Shown one piece after another: positions 5,776-7,932 of a stretch of 7,932 bases of DNA. Both the position numbers and the translations under genes were made by a program. Within the stretch, counting starts at the first letter, position 1, and each line of letters opens with the position of its first letter. The DNA is from Eubacterium sp. Lineage in GTDB: Bacteria > Bacillota > Clostridia > Lachnospirales > Lachnospiraceae. The notes beneath the pieces are model-generated. The model saw only the letters and a program-made list of their open reading frames with translations, was not told the DNA's origin and ran no database searches. The stretch spans positions 1 through 7,932 of the forward strand of contig JALFIK010000020.1 in assembly GCA_022776205.1 (NCBI GenBank), given 5' to 3'.

Positions 5776-7404
5776 ATGAAAAAGGGAGAAATATTTGAAG
5801 GAAACGTAATAAAAACAGAGTTTCCCAACAAAGGAATTCTGGAGCTGGAAGGTCAGAGAGTGGTAGTTAAAAATGCACTGGAGGGCCAGAAAATCCGTTT
5901 TTCCATCAGTAAAAAAAGAAAAGACCGGGTGGAGGGACGCCTGCTCGAAGTCTTAGAGCCGGCGCCTGTGGAACAGCCATCAGCCTGTATTCATTTTGGT
6001 GACTGCGGTGGCTGTCGTTATCAGAATCTTCCTTACGAGGAACAGCTTTCCTTAAAAAAACGACAGGTAGAAGATCTCATCCAGAAGAGTGGATTCTCTT
6101 TTCCAGTGGAAAAAATTTACGGAAGCCCTATTACGGAAGGGTACCGTAATAAGATGGAATTTACCTTTGGAGACGAGGAAAAGGACGGACCGCTCGCCCT
6201 TGGCATGCATAAAAAGAACAGTTTTTATGATATCGTCACATTAAAAGACTGCCGTATCGTTCATCCGGACTTTAATCTACTTCTCAATGTAGTGCTGGAT
6301 TATTTTAAAGACAAGAAAGCAACATTTTTTCATAAAATCCGTCATGAGGGTTTTCTGCGTCACCTTGTTCTGCGTCGAAGTGTAAAAACCGGTGACATCC
6401 TGCTCAATCTGGTTACCACCTCCCAGGATGTTCTCGATGAACAGGAATTTGTCACTGCTGTTCTTTCCTGCAAGCTGAAAGGAAAAGTTGTGGGAATCCT
6501 CCACACGGTCAATGACACTCTTGCCGACGTGGTAAAAAGCGATGAAACAAAAATTCTTTACGGACAGGACTATTTTTATGAATACCTCTTTGATATGCGT
6601 TTTAAAATTTCACCGTTCTCCTTTTTCCAGACAAATACCCTCGGTGCAGAAGTACTCTATGATAAAGTCCGGGAATACGTGGGTGAGACAAAAGACAAGC
6701 TGATCTACGACCTTTACACCGGAACAGGGACCATCGCTCAGATGCTTGCTCCTGTAGCCAGTAAAGTTGTCGGTGTGGAAATTGTGGAAGAAGCCGTGGA
6801 AGCCGCAAAGAAAAATGCAGTGGATAACGGCCTTACCAACTGTGAATTCATTGCAGGCGATGTTCTGTCCGTTGTGGATAACCTCACAAAAAAGCCGGAC
6901 ATTCTCGTCCTCGATCCGCCGAGAGACGGCATCAATCCGAAAGCCTTAAGAAAAATTATCGGTTTCGGTGTGGATGAAATGGTCTATGTAAGCTGCAAAC
7001 CGACCAGTCTGATGCGAGATCTTGCCATGTTAAAAGAAGCAGGGTATGAAGTAAAAAAATGCTGCCTGGTTGACATGTTCCCGGGGACCGCCCATGTTGA
7101 GACGGTTGTTCTTTTGTCCCAACGCAAAGCGGATGATCATATTGAGGTTGATTTGGAATTGGATGAACTGGATATTACAAGTGCGGAGACGAAGGCTACT
7201 TATAGAGAAATCCAGCAGTATGTAATGAAACAGACGGGTATGATGGTATCTAATCTTAACATTGCACAGGTAAGAAGAAAGTGCGGAATGGATATGAGAG
7301 AAAACTATAATTTGCCTAAGTCGGAGAATGCTAAGCAGCCGAAGTGTCCGGAGAAAAAGGAGAAGGCTATACGGGAGGCTTTGGAGCATTTTGGGATGGT
7401 GTAA
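5776..7404 (+). CDS. rlmD: 23S rRNA (uracil-C5)-methyltransferase RlmD/RlmCD type, with C-terminal extension
   Basis: This SAM-dependent TrmA/RumA-family enzyme methylates C5 of uridine in 23S rRNA: U1939 for RlmD, and both U747 and U1939 for the B. subtilis RlmCD type. Which applies here cannot be read from sequence. Domain order is an N-terminal TRAM RNA-binding domain (about residues 3-60), a 4Fe-4S cluster site at Cys71, Cys77, Cys80 and Cys159, then the Rossmann methyltransferase domain. Motifs seen are DLYTGTGT (312-319), the SAM-contacting GVEIVEEAV, DPPRDG (380-385), the catalytic nucleophile Cys407 in VSCKP, and the general base Glu442 in HVET. The family core ends near residue 449. 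Residues 450-542 are an extra tail: an acidic linker, a helix-turn-helix-like stretch (TYREIQQYV through AQVRRKCG), a NYNLPKSE segment and a Lys/Glu-rich end. The tail favours AAG for lysine (7 of 10) and uses TTG leucine codons, unlike the AAA-rich body. Confidence 0.95.
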   Translation: MKKGEIFEGNVIKTEFPNKGILELEGQRVVVKNALEGQKIRFSISKKRKDRVEGRLLEVLEPAPVEQPSACIHFGDCGGCRYQNLPYEEQLSLKKRQVEDLIQKSGFSFPVEKIYGSPITEGYRNKMEFTFGDEEKDGPLALGMHKKNSFYDIVTLKDCRIVHPDFNLLLNVVLDYFKDKKATFFHKIRHEGFLRHLVLRRSVKTGDILLNLVTTSQDVLDEQEFVTAVLSCKLKGKVVGILHTVNDTLADVVKSDETKILYGQDYFYEYLFDMRFKISPFSFFQTNTLGAEVLYDKVREYVGETKDKLIYDLYTGTGTIAQMLAPVASKVVGVEIVEEAVEAAKKNAVDNGLTNCEFIAGDVLSVVDNLTKKPDILVLDPPRDGINPKALRKIIGFGVDEMVYVSCKPTSLMRDLAMLKEAGYEVKKCCLVDMFPGTAHVETVVLLSQRKADDHIEVDLELDELDITSAETKATYREIQQYVMKQTGMMVSNLNIAQVRRKCGMDMRENYNLPKSENAKQPKCPEKKEKAIREALEHFGMV

Positions 7405-7431
7405 CATTTAATGTAGATAATGAGGTTGTTT

Positions 7432-7460
7432 TAGACAGAAAGTTTTAAATGTGATATGCT
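7432..7460 (+). promoter_or_regulatory. Possible promoter for a small transcript downstream of rlmD
   Basis: TAGACA (7432-7437, five of six matches to the -35), a 17-base spacer and TATGCT (7455-7460, four of six), preceded by an extended -10 TG at 7452-7453, predict a start near 7467. No open frame with a ribosome binding site follows before the terminator at 7631. The -10 is weak, so this remains a candidate. Confidence 0.4.
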
Positions 7461-7466
7461 CAGATT

Positions 7467-7658
7467 TCCACAGTGAGAGTCTGGAATTTTGTGTATATGC
7501 CACGGCACCATTTAATACGAACTTCTGAAATGTAATAATAGAAAGGCTTACGTTCTATTTGTGTGAGGATAATAACCCAGAAAAAACACATGATTTTTGT
7601 GCAAATGTAACAAATGATAGATTGGAAGAAAGCTACAACACTTGTTGTGGCTTTTTTT
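7467..7658 (+). ncRNA. Candidate small RNA of about 190 nt, no known family recognised
   Basis: The interval between rlmD (ends 7404) and the next start (7743) is 338 bases of AT-rich DNA with no supportable protein gene. It does have a plausible promoter at 7432-7460 and a strong terminator at 7631-7658, the two ends of an independent transcript. Internal pairings include TTCCA (7466-7470) with TGGAA (7482-7486), a perfect 7-bp stem AATAGAA (7537-7543) with TTCTATT (7553-7559), and CACA (7587-7590) with TGTG (7598-7601). GCCAC (7499-7503) could also pair with GTGGC (7647-7651) in the terminator, which would compete with it. Alternatively it is just the 3' untranslated region of rlmD, which has no closer terminator, or a decayed gene. 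I do not recognise 6S, SRP, tmRNA, RNase P or a named riboswitch here. Confidence 0.3.
7631..7658 (+). terminator. Strong intrinsic terminator 226 bases downstream of rlmD
   Basis: AGCTACAAC (7631-7639) pairs with GTTGTGGCT (7644-7652), nine pairs with one G-U, around an ACTT loop. It leads into seven T (7652-7658). It ends either the candidate small RNA or read-through from rlmD. Confidence 0.9.
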
Positions 7659-7694
7659 ATATATTTTAATGCTACATTTTAATACCACAAAATA

Positions 7695-7723
7695 TTGACG
7701 GTGTTGTAAAAAAGGAGTAGTAT
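7695..7723 (+). promoter_or_regulatory. Likely promoter of the helix-turn-helix gene
   Basis: TTGACG (7695-7700), a 17-base spacer and TAGTAT (7718-7723) place the start near 7730, right at the edge of the AGGAGG ribosome binding site (7731-7736). The leader would be only about 13 nt. The spacer contains GTGTTGTA (7701-7708), the exact reverse complement of TACAACAC (7634-7641) in the preceding terminator, possibly by chance. Confidence 0.65.
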
Positions 7724-7742
7724 GATTTTTAGGAGGAATGAT

Positions 7743-7932
7743 ATGGAATCTTATAACGTGAAAGAAGTTGCTAAGATGCTTAATACATCGGAGGAAACCG
7801 TTCGAAGATGGATACGTGCTGGAAAGCTACAAGCAACTATGAAATCTAGAAAAGAAGGAAGAATAATAACTGAAGCAATGCTTAAGGAGTTTGTTAAAGC
7901 AACACCCAAGTATGCGGCAGCACTTGCTACAC
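7743..7932 (+). CDS. Helix-turn-helix (excisionase/MerR-type) DNA-binding protein, 3'-partial
   Basis: The frame opens at an ATG six bases after AGGAGG (7731-7736) and stays open to the window edge, giving 63 residues. The first 50 or so match the small HTH_17/excisionase pattern: an N-terminal SYNVKEVAKMLNTSEETVRRWI gives the helix-turn-helix with its VRRW recognition helix, then RAGKLQA and a basic SRKEGRIIT wing, then a short helix (EAMLKEFVKA). Such domains bind DNA as phage or transposon excision factors, as MerR-like regulators, or as the DNA-binding head of other proteins. The visible end, TPKYAAALAT, turns alanine-rich and could lead into a hydrophobic or membrane segment, but the rest is missing. 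Its own promoter and a strong upstream terminator separate it from rlmD. No integrase, attachment site or repeat is visible to confirm a mobile element. Confidence 0.8.
   Translation, partial: MESYNVKEVAKMLNTSEETVRRWIRAGKLQATMKSRKEGRIITEAMLKEFVKATPKYAAALAT

Noticed and set aside
7529..7669. 46-codon open frame downstream of rlmD with four cysteines
   Set aside because: No ATG, only a poorly placed TTG at 7559, and the frame runs straight through the terminator hairpin; chance or a decayed gene is more likely.
7405..7742. Repeated CATTTAAT- and AAATGTAA-like words suggesting a repeat array or CRISPR
   Set aside because: The copies are short, imperfect and unevenly spaced, as expected in AT-rich DNA; no regular repeat-spacer pattern exists in the window.

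Overview
This window looks like core chromosome from a Gram-positive anaerobe of the class Clostridia, most likely Lachnospiraceae. The reasons are moderate G+C with purine-rich coding strands, strong GGAGG-type ribosome binding sites, near-consensus sigma-A promoters with 17-base spacers, hairpin-plus-T-run terminators, and protein variants typical of that group: TyrS with KMGKT, a standalone THUMP methyltransferase, and an RlmD-type enzyme with an extra C-terminal module. The assignment rests on pattern recognition; no search was run. All recognised genes are on the + strand.

Layout. (1) Bases 1-1736 hold most of glgB, a glycogen branching enzyme cut at its 5' end by the window edge and closed by a terminator at 1755-1798. 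(2) tyrS (1928-3160) is a single-gene unit with its own promoter (1844-1872) and terminator (3181-3216). Its leader is too short for a T-box. (3) A promoter at 3243-3271 drives an apparent three-gene operon: a THUMP/UPF0020 RNA guanine methyltransferase (ypsC-like), the house-cleaning nucleotide pyrophosphatase rdgB, and a YfcE-type metallophosphoesterase. The last two abut with no gap, and the unit ends at a terminator at 5652-5685. (4) rlmD (5776-7404) is a 4Fe-4S 23S rRNA uracil-C5 methyltransferase. It has an inverted repeat in its leader and a 93-residue C-terminal extension whose codon use differs from the body. (5) Bases 7405-7742 are AT-rich and contain no convincing gene, but they do contain a plausible promoter (7432-7460) and a strong terminator (7631-7658), which together outline a possible small RNA of about 190 nt. 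(6) At the 3' edge a short helix-turn-helix (excisionase/MerR-type) protein starts at 7743 and runs out of the window.

Functionally this is a translation and nucleotide-hygiene neighbourhood (aminoacylation, two rRNA methyltransferases, removal of deaminated purine nucleotides) beside a glycogen gene. No clear new multi-gene system is visible. The least explained parts are the 7405-7742 interval with its candidate small RNA, the RlmD tail, and the truncated helix-turn-helix gene, which may mark the start of a more variable region.
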